From assembly GCA_035353175.1 (NCBI GenBank), contig DAOPZC010000027.1, positions 1 to 56,418 on the forward strand: 56,418 nucleotides of DNA. Direction: 5' to 3'. Position numbers and translations under genes: made by a program. Of this stretch, positions 47,654 to 56,218 are shown piece by piece; the stretch's first letter is position 1, and every line of letters starts with the position of its first letter. The notes under the pieces are model-generated. The model had not been told where the DNA came from. It did not search any database and saw nothing but the letters and a program-made list of their open reading frames with translations. Origin of the DNA: DAOPZC01 sp035353175. Its GTDB lineage: Bacteria; Verrucomicrobiota; Kiritimatiellia; RFP12; UBA1067.

Positions 47654-50600
47654 CTATTTGCCGGCAAGAACCAGTTTGGCATGCTTGGCATAGGCGCCGC
47701 GCGGATCGTTCGCATAGGCGCGCAGCACTTTTTCGCCACGGCCCTCGAAATCGCCCAGCCGATACAACGCGCGCGCCACCGCCAGCTCGCGCAGACAGGC
47801 GGAACGCTCTTTGTCGCCTTCCTGATTCGCATAGTTCGGGATCACCGGCAGCTTGGCCTGCATGGTAAACGAATGACCGCTGACACCGTCCTTCGCAAGC
47901 AACGCCCCGAGCACCGGTGCCGCCGATGTGTCCCCGATCGATTCCAGCGCCATCGCGACCGCCCGGAAATGCGAAAATTCGTTGGTCGAGCTCAGTGCCT
48001 GAGCCTTCTCGAACAGCGTCGGCAGCGCGCGTTTCGACTTCGACCGGCCCAGCGCGATGACATAACTGTCCACCCAGCTCACGCTGCGGTTGAACTGTCC
48101 CATACCGCGAAAATTCCAGCCCTTGTCCCACGACATGCCCTTGACTTTCGCAACCAACTCGCTCTCGCCGTCAGGCTGCCCCATCATTCCCAGCACATGC
48201 GCGTAGATCAAGCGCGCTTCAGGCGCGGCGGCCTTGGCGTATGCGTCCTTGAGCAGCGGCACGCTACGCCCGTAATCGACCAGCACGACCGAAAGCCCTT
48301 GATATTGCTTGGTCAGCGACGCGACCGCTTCGGCGATCTTCGCGTCCGGGATCGGATATGAATCCTTCATGGCGAGCACGTCTTCCGGCAAGATCTTCAT
48401 GTCGATCAGGTGCTTCTGCAGCACCCGCATCTCCACGTTGCGCGCCGCAACGCCGGCCTTCACCGCCATCGCGGCGGCCACCCCCGCCGCATAGCCTTGA
48501 TTCTGCACGTCGGGTTGCATGCGCAGGATCGGCATGGCGTCGCGGTGCGCGCTGATGCCCAATCCCAACACCAGCAGGCCCTCCAGCTTCTTCGGCAGCA
48601 GGCAGCGGTAGGGCAGATTCACCTTCATGCCCTTATGCCCGGGGTCTTCGATGAAGAACTGCGGATGCACGGTGTGGCCGTGCGAATCGAAATTGCTGAA
48701 CGGCTGCACCACCACGTCGGGGTAGGTGCGCTCGTTAACCACGTCCATCGGCGTCATGTAGAACGCGCCGACCAACCGGCGCCGCTCGCGGCTGTTGATC
48801 ACCTGCGCTTGATCCCAGATGCCTTCGCGCATGCTGTAGCGCGAACGCAGCGCAAAAAAGCAGAGATCCGCCGCATCCGTATCGTCCAAAAAGCCCACGT
48901 CCGTGTTGGTGTAGCTCGCGCCCATGTTGCGCGGCGTCTGCCCGACCCCTTGCAGCGCCACCTCGGCCGAGGTGATGAACTCGGTCTCTTCACCCGCCAG
49001 CGCCGCGAGTTCGGCATTTCCCGTGCCGTCAATCGCGACCTTGCAGCGGATCACGGCCCGTTCGCCGTCAGGCGTGAGAACCACCACACCCGTGAGGTTC
49101 CCGTTCTCCACAATCACGCCATTCACCATAGTGCCGTACCAAACCTCCGCGCCAGCCTTGCGGTTTTGGCTGCGGTACCACTCTGACTTGCACTGTGAAA
49201 AGACCACGCCGGTCTCTTTCACGCCCTTGTCGATCTCGCTGGTAAAACCCACGCGGTTTCCCCAGTAGTAAATGCCGATGAGGCCGTCCGTCTGCACACC
49301 GCCCATTTGGTAGATGTACTCGCAAACAATGGTTTTCGCACCCTGCCGCGCCGCGGCGATTCCCGCCGGAGCGCCCCCCGTACCCGCGCCCGCGACCAGC
49401 ACGTCGCACTCCGCCAACACCGGCAACTCGCGCGCCTCCGCGCGGACCGGCCCAGACACCGGCGCGAGGTAGTCCGGCAGCCCCAAGGCGTGCTCGCCGA
49501 CCCTCACGCCGGCAGACGGCGCCTTGAGGTTGCCTCCGACGCGCACATCCCTCACCGCCGGCCGCTGCGCCGCAGACTTGGCCGCCGCTGCTCCGATCCT
49601 CTCCCCCAGCGCCATCAGATTGCCAGGCTTCATCACCTGCTCGGCCGCCTCGCGCGACACATCTCCCATGGGACTGAGCACAAACAGATACTCCGTGCCC
49701 GCAGGCTGAAAAGCCTTCACGTCCAACGCGTCGACGCCCTGCCACGCCGCTTGCGAGGAAGCCTTGCCCTTAATGTGGTCCGGAGGCACAAGCATGAGGC
49801 TGTCGGCAGACTCCAACTGCGACGGGACAAACGTCAGATCGCGCGCCTTCTGTTCCGCCTCGGCGAACGAACGCGCCGATCCGTCCTTCATCGGCAGATC
49901 GATCTCGCACTCGAACATGCGGCCCGTGATCAGGTCCGGCATACCTTTGGCCGGCTTGATGCCGGTCACGCGCGCATTGTAAATCCCGAACAGTTCCCTT
50001 ACGCGGACGCCCTCGGCCCGCGGAGCCTCGCCCGCCACGACGTTACGTTTAAACGTGTAGCGTCCCGCCGGGAACGGCGTGGCTTCGCCGCCGGCAGCAC
50101 GCGCCAAAAGGCCGCGCTCCGTCGCGTCGATCACCACCTTGGCCTTGATGACCTGTCGCCCGCTGCGGTTGGCGATCACGACACCAGCGAGTTTGCCTGA
50201 CGCATCGATCAAGGGTTCGGTCGCATGGGTGCCGGTCAAGAACGGTATTCCCGCATCGAGCAAAGCCTCGTCCAGGACCTTCTTCACCTTGAGCGGCGTG
50301 GTACGGTCGGCCACCCCCGCTCCAGCCGACGGATCCTTGACCGGATAGACGAAGAACTCGCCCAGCAACTGTCTGGAGACACCCTGCGCCATAGGCGCCT
50401 GAACCTTGAGATAGCGGTATTTTCCCTGCACCGGCACCGTCATCGTGGCGCACTCGAACTCTTCCCCCATCACATGCTCCGCGGTCTCGCCCAGCGCCTT
50501 CCAAGCCTTTTTGTCCAGGCTGCCGTGCACGCGGATCGCGCCGGTGCTGAATCCTTTGTCGCCTTCGCGCTGAAAGACCGCCGCATCGAACGTCCCCAAT

Positions 50601-51070
50601 TCGATCACCGAGCCCATGTCGAGGACGAATTCGACGTCCTCGTTGTACTGGACGCTGTGGCTCGTCGGGTCCGTATATCTGCCGTCGGCCAGCAGGTCGC
50701 CGGACGGATCCTTGTGCTGCGGTGCGGCCGGCTTATTCGCCTTGTAAGTGAACGGCAGGGATGCCGGGCGAGCCCCCGCCAGCGTGAACATCTTTTTTTG
50801 AAGCACGCAGCGGGTGTCCTCGGCGGCATCGATCCGCAGCCGGAGTTTGCCGGCCATGTCCTCGCCCAGATAGGGCCGCGGCGAAGCCACAAACACCTTC
50901 GCCCCTGCCTCGGCCGCTTTGCATGCAGCGGCGACCGCGCCGGACGAACCGCCGACCACCACGACGTCCACGTCCTGCACGAGCGGCAGCGTTTTCTCGC
51001 TTTCCACGACTCCCGCCGCACAGGCGATGCCGCTCACCAAAACACCAACCGGCCAAATACAATTTTTCAT
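47654..51070 (-). CDS. Secreted protein with two tandem FAD-dependent oxidoreductase modules
   Basis: This 1138-residue protein has a signal peptide (PVGVLVSGIACAAG). The first Rossmann motif is VVVVGGSSGAVAAACKAAEAG (residues 35-55). An inserted discoidin-like beta-sandwich (about 120-230) follows, and the first module ends near 535. A second FAD motif, VLVAGAGTGGAPAGIAAARQG, lies near residues 557-577 and is followed by QMGGVQTDGLIGIYYWGN. Residues after about 900 form HEAT-like helices (LPTLFEKAQALSSTN, AAPVLGALLAKDG). Both modules resemble the FAD-dependent oxidoreductase family PF12831, common in planctomycetes and relatives. The gene converges 9 bp from the di-haem fusion gene. Substrate unknown. 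Confidence 0.85.
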   Translation of the reverse strand: MKNCIWPVGVLVSGIACAAGVVESEKTLPLVQDVDVVVVGGSSGAVAAACKAAEAGAKVFVASPRPYLGEDMAGKLRLRIDAAEDTRCVLQKKMFTLAGARPASLPFTYKANKPAAPQHKDPSGDLLADGRYTDPTSHSVQYNEDVEFVLDMGSVIELGTFDAAVFQREGDKGFSTGAIRVHGSLDKKAWKALGETAEHVMGEEFECATMTVPVQGKYRYLKVQAPMAQGVSRQLLGEFFVYPVKDPSAGAGVADRTTPLKVKKVLDEALLDAGIPFLTGTHATEPLIDASGKLAGVVIANRSGRQVIKAKVVIDATERGLLARAAGGEATPFPAGRYTFKRNVVAGEAPRAEGVRVRELFGIYNARVTGIKPAKGMPDLITGRMFECEIDLPMKDGSARSFAEAEQKARDLTFVPSQLESADSLMLVPPDHIKGKASSQAAWQGVDALDVKAFQPAGTEYLFVLSPMGDVSREAAEQVMKPGNLMALGERIGAAAAKSAAQRPAVRDVRVGGNLKAPSAGVRVGEHALGLPDYLAPVSGPVRAEARELPVLAECDVLVAGAGTGGAPAGIAAARQGAKTIVCEYIYQMGGVQTDGLIGIYYWGNRVGFTSEIDKGVKETGVVFSQCKSEWYRSQNRKAGAEVWYGTMVNGVIVENGNLTGVVVLTPDGERAVIRCKVAIDGTGNAELAALAGEETEFITSAEVALQGVGQTPRNMGASYTNTDVGFLDDTDAADLCFFALRSRYSMREGIWDQAQVINSRERRRLVGAFYMTPMDVVNERTYPDVVVQPFSNFDSHGHTVHPQFFIEDPGHKGMKVNLPYRCLLPKKLEGLLVLGLGISAHRDAMPILRMQPDVQNQGYAAGVAAAMAVKAGVAARNVEMRVLQKHLIDMKILPEDVLAMKDSYPIPDAKIAEAVASLTKQYQGLSVVLVDYGRSVPLLKDAYAKAAAPEARLIYAHVLGMMGQPDGESELVAKVKGMSWDKGWNFRGMGQFNRSVSWVDSYVIALGRSKSKRALPTLFEKAQALSSTNEFSHFRAVAMALESIGDTSAAPVLGALLAKDGVSGHSFTMQAKLPVIPNYANQEGDKERSACLRELAVARALYRLGDFEGRGEKVLRAYANDPRGAYAKHAKLVLAGK

Positions 51071-51098
51071 ATCCTGTTCACCCTTCCATTGTATCCCG

Positions 51099-51830
51099 TC
51101 ATTTGGATCCGCCGAAAAACAGCCGTCTTACCGCCAGCAACACGACATCGGCCAACATGCGGCCACCGCTGGAGAAGACTTTAACCGTCGATTGCCCACT
51201 GTAATCCCAATTCACGGGGACCTCGGCCACGCGGTAACCCAGGTCACGCGCCAGCGCGATCAACTCCACATCGAATGCGAAGCGTTGGATCCGCAGCCGT
51301 TGAAACAGCACCTTGGCCGGCCCGGCCCGGAAGAGTTTGAATCCGCACTGCGTGTCGCGGATGCCGTGCACACCGGCCATGCGCACCAGCAGATTGAATA
51401 TCCGGCTGAGGATCCTGCGAAGCGGCGGCGGCGGCGTCCCGATGTGCGCACCGGGCACCGCACGCGACCCGCAAGCGATGTCCGCGCCCGCATCGATCGC
51501 GTCTCTGAGTTTGCGCCAATCCTGCAGCGGGCTCGAAAGATCGGCATCCGACATCAGGATCAGATCGCCTTCCGCCGCCAGCACTCCGGTTTTGACCGCG
51601 GCCCCTTTGCCCCGGTTGACCGGATAGCGCAGCAGACGCATGTTCGGATCGCCGCGGTCGGCGATGACCCTGGCGATGACCGCCGCGCTCTCATCCGGCG
51701 AACCGTCGTCCACAAACACCACGTCCACCGCCACTTCGGTCTCCGCGTCCATGAACGCCGCCACCCGCCGCACCGACTCCTGAAACCGCCGGTGCTCCAT
51801 GTACACAGGAATGACGAGCGTCAACCTCAT
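51099..51830 (-). CDS. Family 2 glycosyltransferase (dolichol/undecaprenyl-phosphate-type)
   Basis: The 243-residue protein starts with the GT-A strand RLTLVIPVYMEHRRF. The nucleotide-sugar motif VVFVDDGSPDES, RNRGKGAAVKTG-like loop (NRGKGAAVKTGVLAAEG) and catalytic MSDADLSSPL are intact, as is the acceptor-end motif DTQCGFKLFRAG. This matches enzymes that transfer glucose or mannose to a polyprenyl phosphate at the inner membrane. The start at 51830 is favoured by GGGGAAG upstream; frames extending to 51917 have no such site. It follows the propeller gene and precedes the FAD gene on the same strand. Confidence 0.92.
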   Translation of the reverse strand: MRLTLVIPVYMEHRRFQESVRRVAAFMDAETEVAVDVVFVDDGSPDESAAVIARVIADRGDPNMRLLRYPVNRGKGAAVKTGVLAAEGDLILMSDADLSSPLQDWRKLRDAIDAGADIACGSRAVPGAHIGTPPPPLRRILSRIFNLLVRMAGVHGIRDTQCGFKLFRAGPAKVLFQRLRIQRFAFDVELIALARDLGYRVAEVPVNWDYSGQSTVKVFSSGGRMLADVVLLAVRRLFFGGSK

Positions 51831-51913
51831 CAGCGTCTTCTTCCCCACGTTCATTATGGACGGCAGTGTAACAACTATCCGCCCATAATTGAACCCCAAA
51901 ACACCCCGGCCGC

Positions 51914-52786
51914 TCACTCGTCCAAAATGGCCACCTGATTGACCGTGCCGCCATAGGGCTCATTCCACGTCCAGACGACGCTGTGATTCGCATCGAACTC
52001 GATCAGCTTCCACCCCGGCTTGAAGTCCTTCTCCCCGTGTCCGGTCCAATTGGCCATCACGATGTGACCGTTCTTCAGGACTTGGAATCCCGCATAGAAG
52101 AAATTGCTGAGCCCTTCCGGCTGCGCGAACACCGTATCTTTCAGGAGCTTGCCTTGGGGCTCAAACGTAAAGAAGCCCTTCGAGTACCCGCCGGAAAGGA
52201 GAAGGTTGCCGTCCGACGCGTACTGAGCCATGTAGGCATTGCGCGGACGAGGCAAAGTGAACTTCCGCACCAGACGCTTCTCCGCATCGAGCGCCTTGTC
52301 CAAGGAGACTTCATACGCGCCATCGTCGGCGGCCAGCAGCAGCGTCCCCTTCGGCGCAAAGCGCATGAGACGGACGTACTTGATCGCCTTCGGCATCTCA
52401 TACGTCGCCGTCAGATTCTTCTGCGCATCGAGTTCGTACACTGTCCCGGACTGGCTCCCGAGGAAGGTGCGTCCATCCGCCAGCCGACGCACGGTCCGGA
52501 TCTCTTTCATCGCATCGGACAGAAAACCGTCGATCTTTTGACGCGTGGCCAGATCATAAACCTCATACCCTTTCGAACGGTTGCAGAGCAAGCGGTTGCC
52601 GCTCAGCAGTTGCAGATCAAACGCGACCTCGGGAAGCTTGAGCGTCCAATTTTTCGAAACATCGTTCTGGTCCACATAGTGGAGCGAGCTGTTCATGAAA
52701 TCGCTTGCGACAAAGCGGTGCCTTATTTCCCCGCCCCGCACCATCGCCGCAGTCAACATCCCCGCCATCAATACTGTACGTTTCAT
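51914..52786 (-). CDS. Secreted beta-propeller protein of unknown function
   Basis: The 290-residue protein begins at an ATG directly preceded by GAGGGGT, with a signal peptide (TVLMAGMLTAAMVRGG). It consists of repeated short strands of the kind seen in NHL/PQQ-like propellers: GNRLLCNRSKGYEVYDL, RLADGRTFLGSQSGTVYELD, GTLLLAADDGAYEVSL, DGNLLLSGGYSKGFFTFE and NGHIVMANWTGHG. No catalytic motif is seen. It may bind carbohydrate or act as a scaffold. It lies 50 bp after the rRNA methyltransferase gene in the same strand. Confidence 0.75.
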   Translation of the reverse strand: MKRTVLMAGMLTAAMVRGGEIRHRFVASDFMNSSLHYVDQNDVSKNWTLKLPEVAFDLQLLSGNRLLCNRSKGYEVYDLATRQKIDGFLSDAMKEIRTVRRLADGRTFLGSQSGTVYELDAQKNLTATYEMPKAIKYVRLMRFAPKGTLLLAADDGAYEVSLDKALDAEKRLVRKFTLPRPRNAYMAQYASDGNLLLSGGYSKGFFTFEPQGKLLKDTVFAQPEGLSNFFYAGFQVLKNGHIVMANWTGHGEKDFKPGWKLIEFDANHSVVWTWNEPYGGTVNQVAILDE

Positions 52787-52836
52787 ACCCCTCAGTCCTT
52801 CCCCGATTTTCCGCCATCCGCCGTCAGCCGATCGCG

Positions 52837-54024
52837 TCACCACGCCCGGCACAGCAACCCCTTCAGATACAAGCCTTCCGGAAAACAGAGCCCTTCCGGG
52901 TGATCCGTCGCCTGTTGCATCCGCGAGATCACCTGGATATCGCGCTTGGCATCAACCGCCGCGTCCGACACCACCTTGTGGAAAAGTTCAGGCGTCATCA
53001 GCCCCGAGCAAGAAAAAGTCGCCAGGACGCCCCCGGGGCGCAGCAGTTTGATGCCCAGCAGGTTGATATCCTTGTAGCCGCGCGCAGCCTTCATCAGGCT
53101 GCCTTTTGATTCCGCGAACTTCGGCGGATCGAGGATCACCAGATCGAACGAACGGCCCTCGTCGCGGAACTTGCGCAGCACCTCGAAGACGTTGCCCTGA
53201 ATGAACGACGACTCCTCCACATGGCAGGTGTTCAGCGCGGTGTTGGCCTTGGCAAGCTCAAGCGCCGACGCAGAGAGATCCACGTGCGTGACCGAGGCCG
53301 CGCCGGCCGCCACCGCGGCGATGCCGAACCCGCCGGTATACGAGAACGCATTGAGCACATCGCAACCGTTCGCATAGTGCTTGACCAGCTCGCGGTTGTC
53401 GCGCTGATCGAGGTAGAAGCCGGTCTTGTGACCTTCTCGCACATCCACCACATAGCGACAGCCGTTCTCGACGATTTCGATCCTCTCCGGCGGAGGCTCG
53501 CCCGCCAGCACGCCGGTCGACGGCTCCAAGCCTTCGTGGCCGCGCACGTCCACGTCCGACCGTTCATAGACCCCACGGCACGGGGAAAACCGCTGCAGCG
53601 CAGCCACGATCTCCGTTTTCCAGCGCTCGGCGCCGGCGGAGGTGAACTGGCACACGATCCAGTCGCCGTAGCGGTCCGCGATCAGCCCCGGCAGCCCGTC
53701 CGCCTCAGAGTTCACCAGCCGGAACGCATTGGTCGCGCCGTCCGCGACAAAGAGCGCACGTGCCCCCACGACGCGCGCCACGCGGTCGCCGATGAATTCC
53801 GCGTCAACCACCGTCTTCGGATCAAACGACCACATTCGCACGCGGATCTGCGAGGTCGGCGAATACGCGCCGGCACCCAACACCGCGCCGTCGGCAGAGA
53901 GGACTCGCACCGTCTCGCCGGACGCGGGCGATCCGTCCACACTTGCGACCGCGCCGGAAAAAATCCAGGGGTGCCTCCGCAAAACAGAAAATTCACGATT
54001 GGGATAAAGCGTCAGATCACACAT
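52837..54024 (-). CDS. rlmI: 23S rRNA (cytosine-C5)-methyltransferase RlmI family
   Basis: The 395-residue cytoplasmic enzyme has an N-terminal PUA domain (TLYPNREFSVLRRHPWIFSGA). The central RlmI-specific region contains VNSEADGLPGLIADRYGD, and the Rossmann methyltransferase domain contains GCDVLNAFSYTGGFGIAAV, VTHVDLSASALELAK, DLVILDPPKFAESKGS and LATFSCSGLM. The catalytic cysteine is in the last motif. It methylates rRNA (C1962 in E. coli 23S). GAGGT precedes the ATG; it follows the histidine kinase gene by 6 bp and is co-transcribed. Confidence 0.93.
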   Translation of the reverse strand: MCDLTLYPNREFSVLRRHPWIFSGAVASVDGSPASGETVRVLSADGAVLGAGAYSPTSQIRVRMWSFDPKTVVDAEFIGDRVARVVGARALFVADGATNAFRLVNSEADGLPGLIADRYGDWIVCQFTSAGAERWKTEIVAALQRFSPCRGVYERSDVDVRGHEGLEPSTGVLAGEPPPERIEIVENGCRYVVDVREGHKTGFYLDQRDNRELVKHYANGCDVLNAFSYTGGFGIAAVAAGAASVTHVDLSASALELAKANTALNTCHVEESSFIQGNVFEVLRKFRDEGRSFDLVILDPPKFAESKGSLMKAARGYKDINLLGIKLLRPGGVLATFSCSGLMTPELFHKVVSDAAVDAKRDIQVISRMQQATDHPEGLCFPEGLYLKGLLCRAW

Positions 54025-54030
54025 AACAGG

Positions 54031-55632
54031 TTACCTCAGTTTGCCAAGCACCGCCATGGCCAGGCTGCGGGCAAGGTCTTTCTCCCTCCACGGCAACGGC
54101 GTATAAAGAATGCCGAAGTGCCGATAGAGCTCGACCTCGTTGCGCTCCAGCGTCCGGTTGCCCAACACGATGACCGGCAGGCGCTTCGTTTTCGCGTTCT
54201 CGCGCAGCTGCAACACCACGTCGCGGACATCCATGTCCACGATGCGGTGATCGAGCACGAAAACGGCCGGGTGCTTGGTGAAACACGCCTCAAGCGCCTC
54301 GCTGGACGACCGGGCACACAGCAGACCGTACCCTTTGTCGACCACCTTCGTCTTAAGGAACTCCGCCGTCTCCTCATCCGGAGAAACGGCCACCACCAGA
54401 GGTTTGGGAGCGAGCGGCAAACTCACGTACACGGCCGTACCGCAGTCGGTACCCGGCACCGGGCTCGCGAACTCCATGCTGCCGTTGTGGAGCTCCACGA
54501 TCTCCCGCGAAATCGCAAGCCCCAACCCTGAGCCGCTGACGTGATCCCCCACGCGGAAATAGCGCTGCGAGACCTTGGGCAATACCTCTTGCGGAATTCC
54601 CATGCCGGTATCGCTCACCGTCAACAGCGCCAATTTCGGCTTTTCGGGGTGTTGCTTCAGCGAAATACGGATGCTTCCGTTAGCCGGCGTGAACTTCACC
54701 GCATTGCCCACGATATTCAGCACGACGCGCTCGATCTTCTGCGCATCGCACCAGCAGAACAGCTCGCGCTCGTCCAGTTCAAAGCTCATCGTGATCCGTT
54801 TGGAGTCGGCCTGCACCTGAAGGGTTTCGGCCCCTTCAAGGATCACCTGGCCGAGCGGCACGACCACTTTGGTGAGCATCAGCGTCTTGTTCTCGATCTG
54901 CCGCAAGTCGAGAATGTCGTTCACCGTGGCCAGCAGCCGCTGGCAGTCGGACTGAAGCCGCTCCAGATAATGCAACGCCTTCTCCGGCATCGGCCCCACC
55001 ACTCCGCGCAGCATGTTGTTAACCGCATAGATCATGGAGGTCAGCGGCGTGCGCAGTTCGTGGGAGACGTTGGAAACGAACTCCATGCGGGCGCGGTCGT
55101 GCGCCTGCAGGCGCTCCACGGCGTCTTCGAGCGCCTGCTGCGCCTGCTGGCGGACGGTGATATCGCGGACAAAAAAACAGAGCTGTCCCTGGGCATCCAG
55201 ATTGACCTGGTTAACGGCGATTTCCGCCGCAAACGACGTCCCGTCGGAACGTTTGCACCGCGCCTCCACCAGCGTGTATTTTTTGTTCACCAGATTCTTG
55301 TTGATCGTGTCGATCAGCGACTCCGTTGCGCCGGAGATCAGGCTGATCACGTTCAGGCCGGCCAGCGTCTTCGCGTCCATCAGGAAGAATTCGGGGGCCC
55401 GCTCGTTGCATTCGAGGATCTTCCCGAAGCGCGTCGTAATGATCACGGCGTCGTATACGCTTTCCAGAAGCTTGTAGAACGGCGTGCAGCGCTGCACATG
55501 CTGCGTGCGCCACGTGCGGCCGCCGCTCCCCCGCGACGGATTCGGGGCAGACAAAGCCGCAAGCGCGTCCGCGCTCGTCGGATCGATGCCGATCCGCATG
55601 GTACGGTCCAAGCGTTTATTATCATCCGCCAT
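54031..55632 (-). CDS. PAS-domain hybrid sensor histidine kinase, soluble
   Basis: This 533-residue kinase lacks transmembrane segments. A PAS domain (about 50-165) shows VYDAVIITTRFGKILECN and a PAC end FFVRDITVRQQ. The HisKA box FVSNVSHELRTPLTSMI has His191. The ATP-binding domain carries NIVGNAVKFTP, DTGMGIPQE and GSGLGLAISREIVELHNG. A C-terminal receiver-like domain has phosphoacceptor-type Asp461 in VLDHRIVDMD, but its first acidic cluster is PDEE and the conserved lysine position reads TPLPW, so it is probably degenerate. No response regulator gene is adjacent, so the partner is unknown. It starts after the terminator of the RRM gene. Confidence 0.94.
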   Translation of the reverse strand: MADDNKRLDRTMRIGIDPTSADALAALSAPNPSRGSGGRTWRTQHVQRCTPFYKLLESVYDAVIITTRFGKILECNERAPEFFLMDAKTLAGLNVISLISGATESLIDTINKNLVNKKYTLVEARCKRSDGTSFAAEIAVNQVNLDAQGQLCFFVRDITVRQQAQQALEDAVERLQAHDRARMEFVSNVSHELRTPLTSMIYAVNNMLRGVVGPMPEKALHYLERLQSDCQRLLATVNDILDLRQIENKTLMLTKVVVPLGQVILEGAETLQVQADSKRITMSFELDERELFCWCDAQKIERVVLNIVGNAVKFTPANGSIRISLKQHPEKPKLALLTVSDTGMGIPQEVLPKVSQRYFRVGDHVSGSGLGLAISREIVELHNGSMEFASPVPGTDCGTAVYVSLPLAPKPLVVAVSPDEETAEFLKTKVVDKGYGLLCARSSSEALEACFTKHPAVFVLDHRIVDMDVRDVVLQLRENAKTKRLPVIVLGNRTLERNEVELYRHFGILYTPLPWREKDLARSLAMAVLGKLR

Positions 55633-55659
55633 ACGTGTCCGCTCCGCCCGGGAAAGAAA

Positions 55660-55683
55660 AAGCGTCCCGTTTCCGGGACGCTT
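55660..55683 (-). terminator. Rho-independent terminator of RRM gene
   Basis: A perfect 10-bp stem (AAGCGTCCCG with CGGGACGCTT) and a 4-base loop is followed on the minus strand by a T-rich tail (TTTTTCTTT). It lies 5 bp after the RRM stop codon at 55689. Confidence 0.9.
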
Positions 55684-55688
55684 CTGGA

Positions 55689-56081
55689 TTATTCGCGCGA
55701 CTTGTTCTTCGCTTCATTCACGCGCAACTTGCGTCCGAGGATGTCCTTGTCGTGGAGCGCCTTGATCGCCGCTTCCGCCTCGGGCCGGTTCGGCATTTCG
55801 ACAAAGCCAAAACCCTTTGATTTGTGGTTGAACCGGTTCGAGATGATGCGGGCGGACTTGACCGCGCCATACTTCTCGAACTCCTTGCGCATCTGCGCTT
55901 CGGTCATGTCGTAACTCAGGTTGCCGACATAGATTTCGATACAGTCTCCCTCGCCCTCGGGCGGAACATATCCGCTGGGGCAACCAAACTTACCGGCGAT
56001 ATATCCGACCAACAGGCCAGTCGCCAACCCCGTCGCCGTGCCACACAGCACGGGATAGGTCAGGAACGCATCAATGCTCAA
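55689..56081 (-). CDS. RNA-recognition-motif protein with N-terminal membrane segment
   Basis: This 130-residue protein uses a TTG start at 56081, decided by AGGAGG 5 nt upstream. Residues about 5-31 (LTYPVLCGTATGLATGLLVG) form a hydrophobic, glycine-rich segment that should span or attach to the membrane. An RRM follows at about 49-125, with RNP2 IYVGNLSY and RNP1 KGFGFVEM intact, including the aromatic RNA-stacking residues. The C-terminal tail is basic. Bacterial RRM proteins are usually soluble cold-shock or RNA-chaperone proteins. The gap 56082-56218 to the sigma factor gene shows no definite element. Confidence 0.9.
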   Translation of the reverse strand: MSIDAFLTYPVLCGTATGLATGLLVGYIAGKFGCPSGYVPPEGEGDCIEIYVGNLSYDMTEAQMRKEFEKYGAVKSARIISNRFNHKSKGFGFVEMPNRPEAEAAIKALHDKDILGRKLRVNEAKNKSRE

Positions 56082-56218
56082 AGAAACCTCCTTGGTTTTC
56101 TTCGTTGGTTATTTCACGCGACTCTGCCGGAGAGTGTGCACTGCAACCTTATCCACGCTACCGATAGGTGATAAGGCCCGCGGAGACACCGCGCTTCGAG
56201 AGCGGTGCCGCACCCGCA

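Noticed and set aside
56185..56215. Terminator hairpin after rpoD
   Set aside because: A short CACCGC/GCGGTG stem exists but no T tract follows on either strand.
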